Assembly: GCF_005860795.2 (NCBI RefSeq)
Contig: NZ_CP058350.1
Location: forward strand, 3,068,501-3,132,500
From: Peteryoungia desertarenae
GTDB lineage: Bacteria; Pseudomonadota; Alphaproteobacteria; Rhizobiales; Rhizobiaceae
Reading direction: 5' to 3'
Length of the DNA stretch: 64,000 bases
Shown: positions 17,235-26,890 of the stretch, one piece after another
Position numbering within the stretch: position 1 is the stretch's first letter
Layout of the letters: each line of letters starts with the position of its first letter
Made by a program: the position numbers and the translations under genes
Notes under the pieces: model-generated
Databases searched by the model: none
What the model was told of the DNA's origin: nothing
What the model saw: the letters and a program-made list of their open reading frames with translations, nothing else

Positions 17235-18215
17235 CTACCACCGCACGAGCTTCGCGGCCTGCCACCCCTTCTGAACGAAGAGCGGCACATATTCCTCCGG
17301 GATGAAGAGCCGGTCCTCGGCACGCTCGATCAGCGGATAGCCTTCCGGAGGAAGAATGGTCGGGTCATCAGCATTTGCGGAAAGATCGATGACCCAACGG
17401 GATGGCAGCTTTCTGTCCCCCAGCATCCGCAGCTCGAAAGCCGGTATCTTCAGCGGGTCGGCGGGATTGTAGATCCCAAGACCTGCTGACCGAGCGACAC
17501 GCGCATCCTCCCGCGCACGACCGAGACTGCCCTTTGCCGCCAATGATCGCAACTGCTTCGGCGGAAGTGCGGCATCCGTTACGCTCGCCCGTCCGCGAAA
17601 CGGATCGACATTCGGCCAGATGAAGAAAGGCGTCGCCATGCCCAGCGCAATCTGCCGTTCGTTATAGGTTCTAGGCCGAATGTCCTTGTCCTTGACCTCG
17701 GTGTTCACGAAAGCCAGCAAACGACCGTAGCTATCAAAGACTTCGTGTGAGAGAGCCACGAACAGCGTCAGGGGCTGTGCCGGATCGTGACCGACCAGCG
17801 CCATGTCAGCCTGGATCATGTCGATCAGCGCCTGACGACCGGCAGCCGCGTGTCGCGCGTGATTGGCAGCAGCGTCAGGTCCGCAACGCGCTGAGAGGCT
17901 GGCCTGAACCAGGGGATGCAAACCGGGATCCGGGAATTTGGGCCATGCGCCTTCCTCAAACGGATCCGTCAGATAGGTCGCCCATTGCGGGCCATCGAGC
18001 TTCTGGCTCCCCTTGGATGCTGTTGGCGAGATCGGCACCCTATAGGCCATTTCAGCCGTGTCACAGCCGAGAAATCGCATGGGCTGAGAGGCATCGAAAT
18101 CCCCCCGCAAACCATCCCCGTCATAGACCTTGCTTCCGGCGGGCGCCGGCAGGCTCGGATGACTGCGGAAAAACTGCGTACGCCCACCACTTTTCACAGG
18201 AATGATCAGGTTCAT
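17235..18215 (-). CDS. Staphylococcal nuclease-like protein, divergent and enlarged
   Basis: A 326-residue protein with no signal peptide that I cannot place in a named family. It shows a staphylococcal-nuclease-like core: VYDGDG at 30-35, MRFLGCDTAEM with Arg47 and Glu55, and DSYGRLLAFV with Arg165. These match the Arg-Glu-Arg active site of thermonuclease (R35, E43, R87), but with an insert of about 100 residues before the last motif, and a 150-residue C-terminal extension rich in Pro and Trp. A nuclease or nucleic-acid-binding role is an inference. It is convergent with the dehydrogenase gene. Confidence 0.65.
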   Translation of the reverse strand: MNLIIPVKSGGRTQFFRSHPSLPAPAGSKVYDGDGLRGDFDASQPMRFLGCDTAEMAYRVPISPTASKGSQKLDGPQWATYLTDPFEEGAWPKFPDPGLHPLVQASLSARCGPDAAANHARHAAAGRQALIDMIQADMALVGHDPAQPLTLFVALSHEVFDSYGRLLAFVNTEVKDKDIRPRTYNERQIALGMATPFFIWPNVDPFRGRASVTDAALPPKQLRSLAAKGSLGRAREDARVARSAGLGIYNPADPLKIPAFELRMLGDRKLPSRWVIDLSANADDPTILPPEGYPLIERAEDRLFIPEEYVPLFVQKGWQAAKLVRW

Positions 18216-18335
18216 CGCACACTCCGAGGGATCGAAAGTCGCGATGAAAGACTACGCCCCGAAGAGCTGAAACTCAATCAGCAGGCGCAAATATAAAAGC
18301 ATTACACGTCAGGTACTTCGCCGGACACACATGGC

Positions 18336-18824
18336 TCAGTCGTCATTCGACTTCGAATTGTCGAGCACCATGTAATCAAGCGGAAGCTCAGTCGTGTACT
18401 TGATCTGCTCCATCGCAAATGCGGAGGACACATCACGGATTTCGATCCGGGCGATCATGCGCTTGTAGAAAGCATCATAGGCTGCGATGTCGGGCACAAC
18501 GACGCGCAGCAGATAATCCACATCACCGCTCATTCGATAGAACTCGACCACTTCCGGAAACTCGGACACGACCTCTGAGAAGCGCTTGAGCCATTCAATG
18601 GAGTGGCTTGATGTTCGTATGGACACGAAGACAGTGACCTTTGTATTCACCTTCGCCGGATCGAGGAGCGCAACGCGCCGCCGGATGACGCCATCCTCCT
18701 CCATCTTTTGAATGCGACGCCAGCAAGGCGTGGTGGATAGTCCAACCTTTTTGGCCAGGTCAGCGACTGCCAGTGTCGAATCTTCCTGAAGAATGCGCAG
18801 TATCTTGCGGTCGAGACGGTCCAT
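18336..18824 (-). CDS. Lrp/AsnC family transcriptional regulator
   Basis: A 162-residue regulator. The helix-turn-helix (VADLAKKVGLSTTPCWRRIQKMEEDGVIRR) occupies ~18-50, followed by the RAM ligand-binding domain (SGDVDYLLRVVVPDIAAYDAFYKR). The SxxPCWRRIQ pattern is standard for Lrp/AsnC. Such proteins sense amino acids and act locally or globally. Its immediate neighbours are not obvious targets. Confidence 0.9.
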   Translation of the reverse strand: MDRLDRKILRILQEDSTLAVADLAKKVGLSTTPCWRRIQKMEEDGVIRRRVALLDPAKVNTKVTVFVSIRTSSHSIEWLKRFSEVVSEFPEVVEFYRMSGDVDYLLRVVVPDIAAYDAFYKRMIARIEIRDVSSAFAMEQIKYTTELPLDYMVLDNSKSNDD

Positions 18825-18888
18825 GAGAATGCCCTGAATTGATTTTCCTCATCTATATCGGAATTGCAGAGGATTGAGCAAAATCATT

Positions 18889-19575
18889 TCAGGCTATCAA
18901 CAACGAAACTTGAGCGCGCAAGACCGGAAGCACTTCCTCCTCAAACCAGGGATGGCGCTTCAGCCATCCGGTATTGCGCCAACTGGGATGCGGCAAAGGC
19001 AGACATCGCGGGCTCTCATTCGCCAGCAGATAATCGCGCCAGTGACAAACGGTCTCGGTCATGGTTTTCCGTCGCCGGTTACCCAGATGCCAGGCCTGCG
19101 CATATTGTCCGATGGCAAGGATCAACTCGATCTGCGGCATTGCGTCCATGACCTGCTGCCGCCACTGCGGCGCACATTCCCGCCTCGGCGGCAGATCATG
19201 TCCCTCGGCATTGTAGCCTGGAAAGCAAAAACCCAGGGGCGCAATGGCAAAACGGCTCCGGTCGTAGAACTGATCCCGATCGACCCCGAGCCACAGCCTC
19301 AGGCGGTCGCCAGACGCATCATTGAAGGGAACCCCGGTTTCATGCACCCGCAATCCTGGCGCCTGCCCCGCGATCAAGATGCGGGCCGTCCTCGAAAGAT
19401 AGGCGACAGGGCGCGGCTCATGCGGCAAACATGGCTGTGGGCCGCCCGCCGGCTTGTCTCGGCACAGCCGGCACCCGGCGATGGCTGCTTGCAGCGCAGA
19501 CACCTGCAACTCTTTAGCAGTTGCGACCGGATGATCGCTCTTGAGACGCGAGCACAAGGCTTTATCTGAACTCAT
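18889..19575 (-). CDS. Uracil-DNA glycosylase family protein
   Basis: A 228-residue protein. It has an early CRLC pair, then LIAGQAPGLRVHETGVPF with the glycosylase-family water-activating region, APLGFCFPGY, and LPLPHPSWRN, the equivalent of the HPSP DNA-intercalation loop. This fits the family 4/5-like uracil-DNA glycosylase superfamily. Substrate range is unknown. It starts at an ATGA overlap with the thermonuclease-like gene upstream, so the two are translationally coupled, pairing a base-excision enzyme with a nuclease fold. Confidence 0.8.
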   Translation of the reverse strand: MSSDKALCSRLKSDHPVATAKELQVSALQAAIAGCRLCRDKPAGGPQPCLPHEPRPVAYLSRTARILIAGQAPGLRVHETGVPFNDASGDRLRLWLGVDRDQFYDRSRFAIAPLGFCFPGYNAEGHDLPPRRECAPQWRQQVMDAMPQIELILAIGQYAQAWHLGNRRRKTMTETVCHWRDYLLANESPRCLPLPHPSWRNTGWLKRHPWFEEEVLPVLRAQVSLLIA

Positions 19576-20162
19576 TCGGACCCCAACCACTCCCGGACCA
19601 TCTGCGATAGGTAAGAACCGGTGGCCCAGAATGGTTCCAACCCGCCACGGGCGATCTGATGCTGTCGGCGCCAGTCGGCAGGCCGTTCGAATGGTGCCTG
19701 CCAGAGACCGATCCCGGCGCGGCGCGCGGCCCTTTCCTCGCCGAGATAGTCACCATCGGCAATGGCAAGCCCTTCGGCGACAAGGCGACGTCCGAGATCG
19801 TCCTCACCGGAACGGCACCTGACAAGCAGCCGACCATAGCGGTCGCGGCTCCGGCCCTCACAGGACCAAGGCCCGTCATCAAGCATTGACTGAAGCCTCT
19901 GACGCACAACCCGACCACAAGCATAAACGTCTGATGGCTCACCGCAGGTCTGCTCCATTTCGGGGGCGTCGATCCCTTCTAGGCGCATCCGCAAACTGCC
20001 CTTCGCCAGCGTATCGCCATCAACCGCCCGCAATGGCCCGTTGACCAACTGCACGTCCTGTTCGTCCAGCTTGACGATGATCAAGCCCGCAAGGAGCAGG
20101 ATGACCAGCCCCATCAGGACGTCACGTATGAAGCGTGCCAGCCGCGTCACCTTTCGGCCCAT
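19572..20162 (-). CDS. Thermonuclease family protein (SNase fold), membrane-anchored
   Basis: A 196-residue protein. A single hydrophobic helix at ~14-31 suggests a membrane anchor or uncleaved signal. The nuclease core has AVDGDTL at 46-52, RMRLEGIDAPEME with Arg60 and Glu68, and DRYGRLLVRC with Arg111, preserving the three active-site residues of staphylococcal nuclease. It should cut DNA or RNA with calcium at the outer side of the inner membrane. The stop overlaps the glycosylase start (ATGA). Confidence 0.88.
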   Translation of the reverse strand: MGRKVTRLARFIRDVLMGLVILLLAGLIIVKLDEQDVQLVNGPLRAVDGDTLAKGSLRMRLEGIDAPEMEQTCGEPSDVYACGRVVRQRLQSMLDDGPWSCEGRSRDRYGRLLVRCRSGEDDLGRRLVAEGLAIADGDYLGEERAARRAGIGLWQAPFERPADWRRQHQIARGGLEPFWATGSYLSQMVREWLGSE

Positions 20163-20267
20163 TTCAGAAACAAATCCTTTGCATCTATGGCAAACAAAAC
20201 CTTCCCTGACAGGATCTTCTTAAGAAATGGAGGATAGGCTGTAAGGGACCGCGGAAGAAGCCCAGTG

Positions 20268-21803
20268 ATGAGTAACGGCATACCGACATCGACAGACAAG
20301 AACATTGTAGACCTGACGCGCAGCCACCGAAACCGGGCTGCGACAAAAGCCGTGCGCGCAACACGCGAGCGGCTGCAGGCCGGTAACGGCATCTCGCCTG
20401 CTTTCGATGCCGACATCCTCAACATGCACATCGCGGCAACGCTTCAGGGCGCAGCCGTCATGCCGGCAATGGTCATCCTCATCACCATTTTTGGCAGCTT
20501 CCTCTCGCTTGGCCCCAGTCTCATTACCTGGGCAATCCTCACACTGGGCGTCAATGCCCTGACAATCTTGCTTGCACGCCGTGCATCAAGACACGAGATA
20601 ACGGCAGAAAACCAGGCCGGTTGGCGCAATCTGCTATTGGCAGGCCAGGTCGCCAATGGCTGCTGCTGGGCGCTGTTTGCGCTGCAAACTCCCAGCACTG
20701 GAGACGTCTTCGGCTTCTTCTTCTTCAAGTCCGCCGTCCTGATGATCGCCCTTTCGGTCACGGCCATGTCCAACATGCTGCTGCGTCAGGCTGTCCTGTT
20801 GGGCTTCCTGCCGGTAGTCGTGGCACTTGTCTACGCGTCGGTCATCAGCCGTGACAACATGGATTTGGGCCTGACCGCCTTCTTCACGACGGCGTTGATC
20901 TTCTTCGTCTACATCACGGGTCGCCTGCACCAGGCAAACATCAAGCTCCTGTCATATCAGACCGAAAAAGATGATCTGATCGCGGAGCTGGAGGTCGCGA
21001 AATCCCTTTCCGATGAAGCGCGCCGTCGGGCCGAAGAAGCCAATCTTGCAAAATCTCGCTTTCTCGCCTCCATGTCGCATGAATTGCGTACGCCACTGAA
21101 CGCAATTCTCGGCTTTTCGGAAGTCATGGCGACCGAGGTTCTCGGCCCCCTGAACAACCCGCTCTACAAAGAATATGCGGGCGACATCCATCGCTCCGGA
21201 AAACACCTCCTGGAACTCATCAACGAGATCCTCGACCTGTCGCGCATCGAGGCCGGCAAGTATGAGTTGAGCGAAGATGTCATCTCTCTCCTCGAGCTCG
21301 CGGAAGATTGCATTGGCATGATCCAGCTACGCGCCAAGGCCAAGAACATCCGGATTGAAGAGCAGTTCGAAAAGGCCTTGCCGTCAGTCTGGGCCGACGA
21401 AAAGGCGATGCGCCAGGTCCTTCTCAACCTGCTGTCCAATGCGGTCAAGTTCACCCCCCAGGGTGGGGAGGTTGTCGTCAAAGCTGGATGGACTGCCGGG
21501 GGCGGTCAATACATATCGATCAAGGATAACGGACCGGGGATTCCGGAGGAAGAGATCCCGGTCGTGCTCTCCGCTTTCGGCCAAGGCTCGATCGCCATAA
21601 AAAGCGCAGAACAGGGCACGGGTCTGGGCCTGCCCATCGTCCAGGCGATCCTTGCGAAGCACGGTGGCGAGTTCAAGCTTCGCTCCAAGCTTCGCGAAGG
21701 CACTGAAGTCATAGCGATTTTGCCGGCTCAGCGGGTACTGGAGAGTCTCCCTGCCGTATCCGAAGTGCAGGCAGTGGAACCGAGACGCCGGCAGTTTGCC
21801 TGA
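20268..21803 (+). CDS. Membrane sensor histidine kinase
   Basis: A 511-residue kinase. The N-terminal ~230 residues hold about five membrane helices with no recognised sensor domain. Then comes a coiled segment (DLIAELEVAKSLSDEARRRA), the HisKA domain with the phosphoacceptor in SMSHELRTPLNAILGFSEVM, and a HATPase with NLLSNAVKFTP (N box), DNGPGIPEEE (G1) and GTGLGLPI (G2). No receiver domain is attached and no response regulator gene is adjacent. The start is ATG 20268; GTG at 20265 is an equal alternative behind GGAAGAAG. Confidence 0.9.
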   Translation: MSNGIPTSTDKNIVDLTRSHRNRAATKAVRATRERLQAGNGISPAFDADILNMHIAATLQGAAVMPAMVILITIFGSFLSLGPSLITWAILTLGVNALTILLARRASRHEITAENQAGWRNLLLAGQVANGCCWALFALQTPSTGDVFGFFFFKSAVLMIALSVTAMSNMLLRQAVLLGFLPVVVALVYASVISRDNMDLGLTAFFTTALIFFVYITGRLHQANIKLLSYQTEKDDLIAELEVAKSLSDEARRRAEEANLAKSRFLASMSHELRTPLNAILGFSEVMATEVLGPLNNPLYKEYAGDIHRSGKHLLELINEILDLSRIEAGKYELSEDVISLLELAEDCIGMIQLRAKAKNIRIEEQFEKALPSVWADEKAMRQVLLNLLSNAVKFTPQGGEVVVKAGWTAGGGQYISIKDNGPGIPEEEIPVVLSAFGQGSIAIKSAEQGTGLGLPIVQAILAKHGGEFKLRSKLREGTEVIAILPAQRVLESLPAVSEVQAVEPRRRQFA

Positions 21804-21812
21804 TCAGCGCGA

Positions 21813-22220
21813 TCAGAAAAACACCACATAGGCCGCAAACACGCCATTCACGCAGATAAGGCAAAAGACTGCAAAGGAGCCGAGGTCCTTGGCGTTGCGC
21901 CCCACTGTCGAAATTTCCGGCGAGATGCGATCAACCAGCTCCTCGATTGCCGTATTCAGAGCTTCCACGCAGAACATGAGCATCATCAGGATTGTGAAGA
22001 TCACGTATTCGAAAAGATCGGCGCCCACAAAAATGAAAAGCGCAAGTCCGACGGCAAAGGCCAAGAGCTCGTGCCGGAACGCGGCTTCCTGATAGAGCCG
22101 CTTGAATCCCTGGATTGAGTAGCGAGTGGCCGCAAAAAGATGGGCGATGCCCTTTTCCTTGCGGATCGAATTCGCCGCCAGTATTTCTGGTGTGGCCTTG
22201 CCGTTGCTCATGTCATCCAT
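21813..22220 (-). CDS. dgkA: Diacylglycerol kinase DgkA
   Basis: A 135-residue integral membrane protein with three hydrophobic helices. [18 protein letters not shown] and [19 protein letters not shown] are the family's amphipathic helix and active-site motif (Glu, Asn, Glu). It phosphorylates diacylglycerol to phosphatidate, recycling lipid released during periplasmic glucan synthesis. The start at 22220 overlaps the last codons of cobT by 8 bases; a second Met lies at 22211. Confidence 0.9.
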   Translation of the reverse strand: MDDMSNGKATPEILAANSIRKEKGIAHLFAATRYSIQGFKRLYQEAAFRHELLAFAVGLALFIFVGADLFEYVIFTILMMLMFCVEALNTAIEELVDRISPEISTVGRNAKDLGSFAVFCLICVNGVFAAYVVFF

Positions 22221-23235
22221 GGGTCTTGTTGCTCACACCAGCCTGTTCAAAAGTCGCCATTCCGGAATGGCAGGCAGCAGCCGCCTTCACAATACCGGCG
22301 GCAAGCGCTGCCCCGGTTCCCTCGCCAAGCCGCATGCCAAGAGCCAGAAGCGGCGTCTTGCCCAGACGTTCAATCGCGCGCAAGTGACCAGGCTCGGCAG
22401 ACACATGGCCAATCAGGCAGTGATCAAGGGCTGACGGATTGGCAGCCTTGAGAATGGCAGCGGCGGCGGTTGCGACATAGCCATCGATCAGGACAGGAAT
22501 CTTCTCCATCCGCGCCGCGAGAATGGCTCCGGCCATGGCTGCCACTTCGCGCCCGCCCAGCCGCCTCAACACTTCGAGCGGATCGTCCAGATGGCCCTTA
22601 TGGAACTCCAGCGCACGTTTGACGGCGGCAATCTTGCGCTCCAGCACCTCGCCTTCGGAGCCTGTCCCTGGCCCCACCCAATCCTCAGCCTCTCCGCCAT
22701 AGAGGGCCAGATTGATAGCGGCAGCGATGGTCGTGTTGCCGATCCCCATTTCGCCGATGCACAGAAGGTCAGTGCCTCCGGCAATCGCTTCCATGCCGAA
22801 GGCCATGGTTGCGGCACAGTCTCGTTCGGACAAGGCTGGTTCACACGTGATGTCCCCGGTCGGATATTCCAACGCCAGGTCGAAAATCTTCAACCCGAGG
22901 TCATAAGCAACGCAGATCTGATTGATGGCCGCTCCGCCTGCGGCGAAATTCTCCACCATCTGCTGTGTCACGGATGATGGAAACGGCGTGATACCGTGTT
23001 TCGTCACACCATGATTGCCGGCAAAGATCGCGACCAGCGGACGATTGACCGCAGGTGAACGGCCCGACCAGGCCGCAAGCCACATGGCAATCTCTTCAAG
23101 CCGCCCAAGGGCACCTGGAGGCTTCGTCAACTGTCGATCACGGTCACGCGCGGCGACAAGAGCAGCCGTATCCGGCCCGGGCAGCGCAGCAAGCAGCTTC
23201 CGGAAATCGTCGAATGGCAGGCCGGTTACGTTCAT
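22213..23235 (-). CDS. cobT: Nicotinate-nucleotide--dimethylbenzimidazole phosphoribosyltransferase
   Basis: A 340-residue enzyme of cobalamin synthesis that makes alpha-ribazole phosphate from dimethylbenzimidazole and nicotinate mononucleotide. Recognisable stretches are [42 protein letters not shown] and [16 protein letters not shown], the last holding the catalytic Glu. ATG 23235 is preferred over the TTG one codon earlier; AGGAAG lies upstream. It is divergent from cobS, which uses its product. Confidence 0.95.
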   Translation of the reverse strand: MNVTGLPFDDFRKLLAALPGPDTAALVAARDRDRQLTKPPGALGRLEEIAMWLAAWSGRSPAVNRPLVAIFAGNHGVTKHGITPFPSSVTQQMVENFAAGGAAINQICVAYDLGLKIFDLALEYPTGDITCEPALSERDCAATMAFGMEAIAGGTDLLCIGEMGIGNTTIAAAINLALYGGEAEDWVGPGTGSEGEVLERKIAAVKRALEFHKGHLDDPLEVLRRLGGREVAAMAGAILAARMEKIPVLIDGYVATAAAAILKAANPSALDHCLIGHVSAEPGHLRAIERLGKTPLLALGMRLGEGTGAALAAGIVKAAAACHSGMATFEQAGVSNKTHG

Positions 23236-23358
23236 CAATTGGCTTCCTTGTTTTCTTCCTGCAAATCGGGCTTTCTGAGCCCTCTCATACTGGCCAGCTT
23301 CAACGGCCTCAACTTAAAAAAAGCGCGCGACAGCAGTCGCCACACATCGGACCGATCA

Positions 23359-24144
23359 ATGCTCTCCTTGCGCGACATCATCGACGAAACGGCAAGAGCC
23401 CTAGCCTTTCTCTCACGACTTCCAATCCCGGATCGCTTCTTTGTCGGCCATGACGGGCGTCTGACCAAAACGGTGGCCGCATTTCCTCTCGCGGGCCTTC
23501 TTCTTTCGCTCCCGGCGGCATTTCTGATGCTGATTTTGCTGTCGCTGCACACATCAGCGCTTTTGGTCGCTTTGATGGCGATAACGATACAAATCTTCAT
23601 CACCGGCGGGCTGCACGAAGATGGTCTTTCGGATACGACCGATGGACTCGGCGCTGGCCGGGATCGTCAGCGAGCGCTGGAGATCATGAAGGACAGTCGG
23701 CTTGGCAGCTATGGCGCTCTGGCAATGATCCTGTCTCTTGGTCTGAGAGTGACAGCACTTGCAGCCATTGCAGCAAACCTCCCGGCAATTTCCGCGGCAT
23801 TGGTTTTCGTTGCGGCGTCCGTCGGCAGCCGAGCCCTGATTGTCTGGCACTGGTCCACCCTCCCCCCGGCTCGACCGGACGGTGTCGCATCGGGTGCAGG
23901 TCAACCGGAACCGGAGGCGACGCGTTTTGCGCTTTTGTCTGGGCTGGCACTGGTCGCTGTTACCACCCTTCCTGCGATCACATTTGCGACATTTCTAGGC
24001 GCCATAGTCGCAGCCATCATGGCTGCTTTCGCCTTTACTTCCAATGTTCGTCGCCGTCTGGGAGGCCAGACGGGAGACACGATCGGAGCCTGTCAACAGA
24101 TTGCTGAGACTGCCTTTCTAGTTGCTCTTGCTATTGCCACCTGA
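23359..24144 (+). CDS. cobS: Adenosylcobinamide-GDP ribazoletransferase
   Basis: A 261-residue membrane enzyme that joins alpha-ribazole (phosphate) to adenosylcobinamide-GDP, the last assembly step of cobalamin. FLSRLPIP near the start, then ITGGLHEDGLSDTTDGLGAGRDRQRALEIMKDSRLGSYGA, spanning several conserved acidic motifs, identify it. The open frame extends 40 codons upstream, but the ATG at 23359 gives the normal N-terminus. It diverges from cobT, and the 123 bases between them show no cobalamin riboswitch that I can recognise. Confidence 0.92.
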   Translation: MLSLRDIIDETARALAFLSRLPIPDRFFVGHDGRLTKTVAAFPLAGLLLSLPAAFLMLILLSLHTSALLVALMAITIQIFITGGLHEDGLSDTTDGLGAGRDRQRALEIMKDSRLGSYGALAMILSLGLRVTALAAIAANLPAISAALVFVAASVGSRALIVWHWSTLPPARPDGVASGAGQPEPEATRFALLSGLALVAVTTLPAITFATFLGAIVAAIMAAFAFTSNVRRRLGGQTGDTIGACQQIAETAFLVALAIAT

Positions 24145-24179
24145 GCACACAATATTCACGGCGCAACGGAAGGACACCG

Positions 24180-24401
24180 ATGGAATCTCCCTGCACGCTT
24201 GTTTGTTCAATCGACATGAAAACCGGTTATTGCTTCGGTTGCGGACGTACTCGAGACGAAATCGGCAGCTGGACCACCTATAGCGACATCGAGCGACGCA
24301 CGATCATGGCGCTGCTGCCAGCCCGGCTGGAGACCGTCGAGCGTAAGCCGAGGCGCGAAACACGAAGAGCCCGATTGGCGCGAGAGGCCGGACAAGCCTG
24401 A
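24180..24401 (+). CDS. DUF1289 domain protein
   Basis: A 73-residue protein with four cysteines at 5, 9, 18 and 21 in PCTLVCSIDMKTGYCFGC, the metal-binding signature of DUF1289, and a basic C-terminus. Probable small zinc- or iron-binding protein of unknown role. GGAAGGACACCG precedes the ATG. The TGA overlaps the start of the aspartic protease gene by one base, indicating an operon. Confidence 0.88.
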   Translation: MESPCTLVCSIDMKTGYCFGCGRTRDEIGSWTTYSDIERRTIMALLPARLETVERKPRRETRRARLAREAGQA

Positions 24402-25099
24402 TGGGATTCTGGATTGTTATTGGGATTCTCGGCTTCGGATTGGCTGTCCTGATATTGAATCATGATGCAGGTCAGAGCTTTGGCCTGGCCAATGACGATT
24501 TCAGCAAGCTGATCATCCTGCTTCCCATCATGCTGATGCTGTCTTCGGGTGTTCTACTGGGCAGGCGCTCATTCGGGCAGACTTTCCGTCAGATTTCAGC
24601 CTGGATTCTGATCGCGCTCGCGCTCATGACAGGCTACCTTTACCGGACAGAACTGAACAGTGTAGGGGAGCGCCTGATGGCCGGCCTCATCCCGGGCCGG
24701 GCCGTCGTAGTCGACACAGGAGAAGAACGCGCAGAAGTCATTCTGCACAAGACCTTCGGCGGTCACTTCGAAACCGAAGTCGAAGTCGGACCGGTTCCAG
24801 TCTCCGTTCTCATAGATACCGGAGCAAGCGCGATAGCATTGAGATACGAAGACGCTGTGCGGATCGGCATTGACCCGGCATCGCTCAATTACAATCGCAC
24901 GATCCTGACCGCGAACGGCAGAGCAATGGCTGCAGGTATTCGCCTAGGACACGTTCAGCTCGGGCCGATCATCCGCCGCAATGTTGATGCGGTCGTACTG
25001 GAGCAAGGTCGACTGGAGCAAAGCCTCCTCGGCATGAGCTTCCTGTCCACACTCGACTCGCTTGAAATCCGCTCGGACGAACTGCGTCTTCGCGATTGA
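24401..25099 (+). CDS. Retropepsin-like clan AA aspartic protease (TIGR02281 family)
   Basis: A 232-residue membrane protein. Three hydrophobic segments fill the first ~85 residues, then a retropepsin-like domain with the active-site loop LIDTGASAIAL and a second turn near LLGMSFLSTLD. Family members are inner-membrane proteases with an outward domain and unknown substrates; the active form is expected to be a dimer, since only one DTG motif is present. Coupled to the DUF1289 gene. Confidence 0.88.
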   Translation: MGFWIVIGILGFGLAVLILNHDAGQSFGLANDDFSKLIILLPIMLMLSSGVLLGRRSFGQTFRQISAWILIALALMTGYLYRTELNSVGERLMAGLIPGRAVVVDTGEERAEVILHKTFGGHFETEVEVGPVPVSVLIDTGASAIALRYEDAVRIGIDPASLNYNRTILTANGRAMAAGIRLGHVQLGPIIRRNVDAVVLEQGRLEQSLLGMSFLSTLDSLEIRSDELRLRD

Positions 25100-25109
25100 C
25101 CCCGCAAGC

Positions 25110-25871
25110 TTATGGTCTGAGCTTATAACCGGTCCTGAAGACCCAGGTGAGAAGCCCGAGGCACAGACCCAAAAAGAGAATGATCATCCCAAGGCTCACC
25201 AGCGGATTGATGTCCGAAACCTCGAAGAAGCTCCAACGAAAGCCGCTGACGAGGTAAAGCACGGGGTTGAGATGGCTGACCGCCTCCCAGAACGGTGGCA
25301 GCATGTTGACCGAATAGAATGTGCCTCCGAGAAATGTCAGAGGCGGAACGATAAGCATCGGAACAAGGCTCAGCTGTTCGAAATTCTTCGCCCAGATGCC
25401 GATGATGAAACCGGCAAGACTGAAGGTGACTGCCGTGAGCGCCATGAAGAACAGCATTAGTGCCGGATGGGCGATTTTCAGATCGACGAAAAAGGTGGCC
25501 GTACCAAGAATGATCAATCCTATGATCATGCCCTTGGTCGCGGCAGCTCCGACATAGCCGATCAGGATTTCAGTCATCGCAACCGGCGCCGACAGGATTT
25601 CATAGATCGTTCCCGTGAATTTCGGAAAGTAGATCCCGGCCGACCCGTTGGAGATGCATTGCGTGATCAAAGCCAACATGATCAGCCCGGGGGTGATGAA
25701 ACCGCCATAGCTGATGCCGTCAATCTCCTGGATCTGAGAACCGACGGCTGCGCCAAAAACGATGAAATAAAGCGCCGTTGAAAGCACCGGAGAGATCACG
25801 CTTTGTAACAGCGTCCGACGTGTTCTCGCCATCTCAAAGAAGTAAATCGACTTGATCGCCTCGAAATTCAT
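25110..25871 (-). CDS. ABC-2 type transporter permease
   Basis: A 253-residue permease with six membrane helices and the ABC-2 pattern ([48 protein letters not shown]). It resembles the YadH/NodJ group of exporters. The substrate is unknown. It overlaps the ATPase gene by four bases, so the two form an exporter operon. It ends 10 bases from the convergent protease gene. Confidence 0.9.
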   Translation of the reverse strand: MNFEAIKSIYFFEMARTRRTLLQSVISPVLSTALYFIVFGAAVGSQIQEIDGISYGGFITPGLIMLALITQCISNGSAGIYFPKFTGTIYEILSAPVAMTEILIGYVGAAATKGMIIGLIILGTATFFVDLKIAHPALMLFFMALTAVTFSLAGFIIGIWAKNFEQLSLVPMLIVPPLTFLGGTFYSVNMLPPFWEAVSHLNPVLYLVSGFRWSFFEVSDINPLVSLGMIILFLGLCLGLLTWVFRTGYKLRP

Positions 25872-26794
25872 GCCTTTTCCCCGATGAGCGAAACAAATAT
25901 GTCTTCAAGTGAAGTCTGCTGCGTCGACAGATCGCCAAGACTGATACCGGCAGATGAAATCTCTGCCAGCAGCTTCGCGATCTCCGTGTCGCCCCCTCTG
26001 AGGTCGTATTCGTAAAGCAGTGTCATTCCATCATCGCTCAACTTCAGCGACCAGTGAGAAAGGTCCTGAGGCACACCGGGCAGCGGGCTGCGCAGTTCCA
26101 TGGCAAGCGTCTTCTTCCCGAGCTTGCGCATGAGCGCCGTCTTCTCTTCAACAAGGAGCAGCTCTCCGCGGTTGATGACGCCGATACGATCAGCAATCCC
26201 CTGGGCTTCCTCGATGTAATGCGTCGTCAGGATGATTGTCACACCCTGCGCCCTGAGACGCTCGACGAGCTGCCACATGTCCTTGCGCAAGGCCACATCC
26301 ACACCCGCAGTCGGCTCATCCAGAAAAAGGATGCTTGGCTCATGCGAAAGCGCCTTTGCAATCAGCACGCGACGCTTCATGCCGCCGGAAAGTTCGCGCA
26401 AGGCATTGTTTCGCTTCTCGTAGAGGCTGAGATCCTTGAGGATTTGGTTGATCCGTTCAGGATCAGCCTTCTTGCCGTTGAGACCCCGTGAAAAGCTCAC
26501 CGTGTTGAACACGGTCTCGAACATGTCGGTCGTCAGTTCCTGCGGCACCAGACCGATCTGGCCGCGGGTCTTGCGGAAATCCCGCACCACGTCATGCCCA
26601 TCGACCAGAACGCGACCACTGCTCGGATTGGTCATGCCGCAGATGATCGAGATGAGCGTTGTCTTGCCCGCGCCATTGGGGCCGAGAAGTGCCAGGATCT
26701 CCCCCCTCTCGATGTCGAGACTGACATCTTTCAGGGCCTTGAAGCCATTGCCGTAGGTTTTGGAGAGCGATTGGACGGAAACGATGGGAGACAT
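25868..26794 (-). CDS. ABC transporter ATP-binding protein (ABC-2 exporter)
   Basis: A 308-residue ATPase with Walker [14 protein letters not shown], signature [15 protein letters not shown] and Walker [13 protein letters not shown]. The C-terminal ~80 residues are the extension typical of YadG/NodI-type export ATPases. It powers the overlapping permease. No co-transcribed membrane-fusion gene is present. Confidence 0.92.
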   Translation of the reverse strand: MSPIVSVQSLSKTYGNGFKALKDVSLDIERGEILALLGPNGAGKTTLISIICGMTNPSSGRVLVDGHDVVRDFRKTRGQIGLVPQELTTDMFETVFNTVSFSRGLNGKKADPERINQILKDLSLYEKRNNALRELSGGMKRRVLIAKALSHEPSILFLDEPTAGVDVALRKDMWQLVERLRAQGVTIILTTHYIEEAQGIADRIGVINRGELLLVEEKTALMRKLGKKTLAMELRSPLPGVPQDLSHWSLKLSDDGMTLLYEYDLRGGDTEIAKLLAEISSAGISLGDLSTQQTSLEDIFVSLIGEKA

Positions 26795-26890
26795 GCGGAC
26801 GGACTCGATTCGGCGGGAGAGCTTAACCCCATATAGGTCGTCGCCCCACCATGACCAAGCCTCGACCGGCGCTCCCGAGAAAACGAAGCG

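Noticed and set aside
23236..23358. Possible cobalamin riboswitch between cobT and cobS
   Set aside because: No B12-box-like sequence or suitable fold could be recognised, and the space is short for a full riboswitch.
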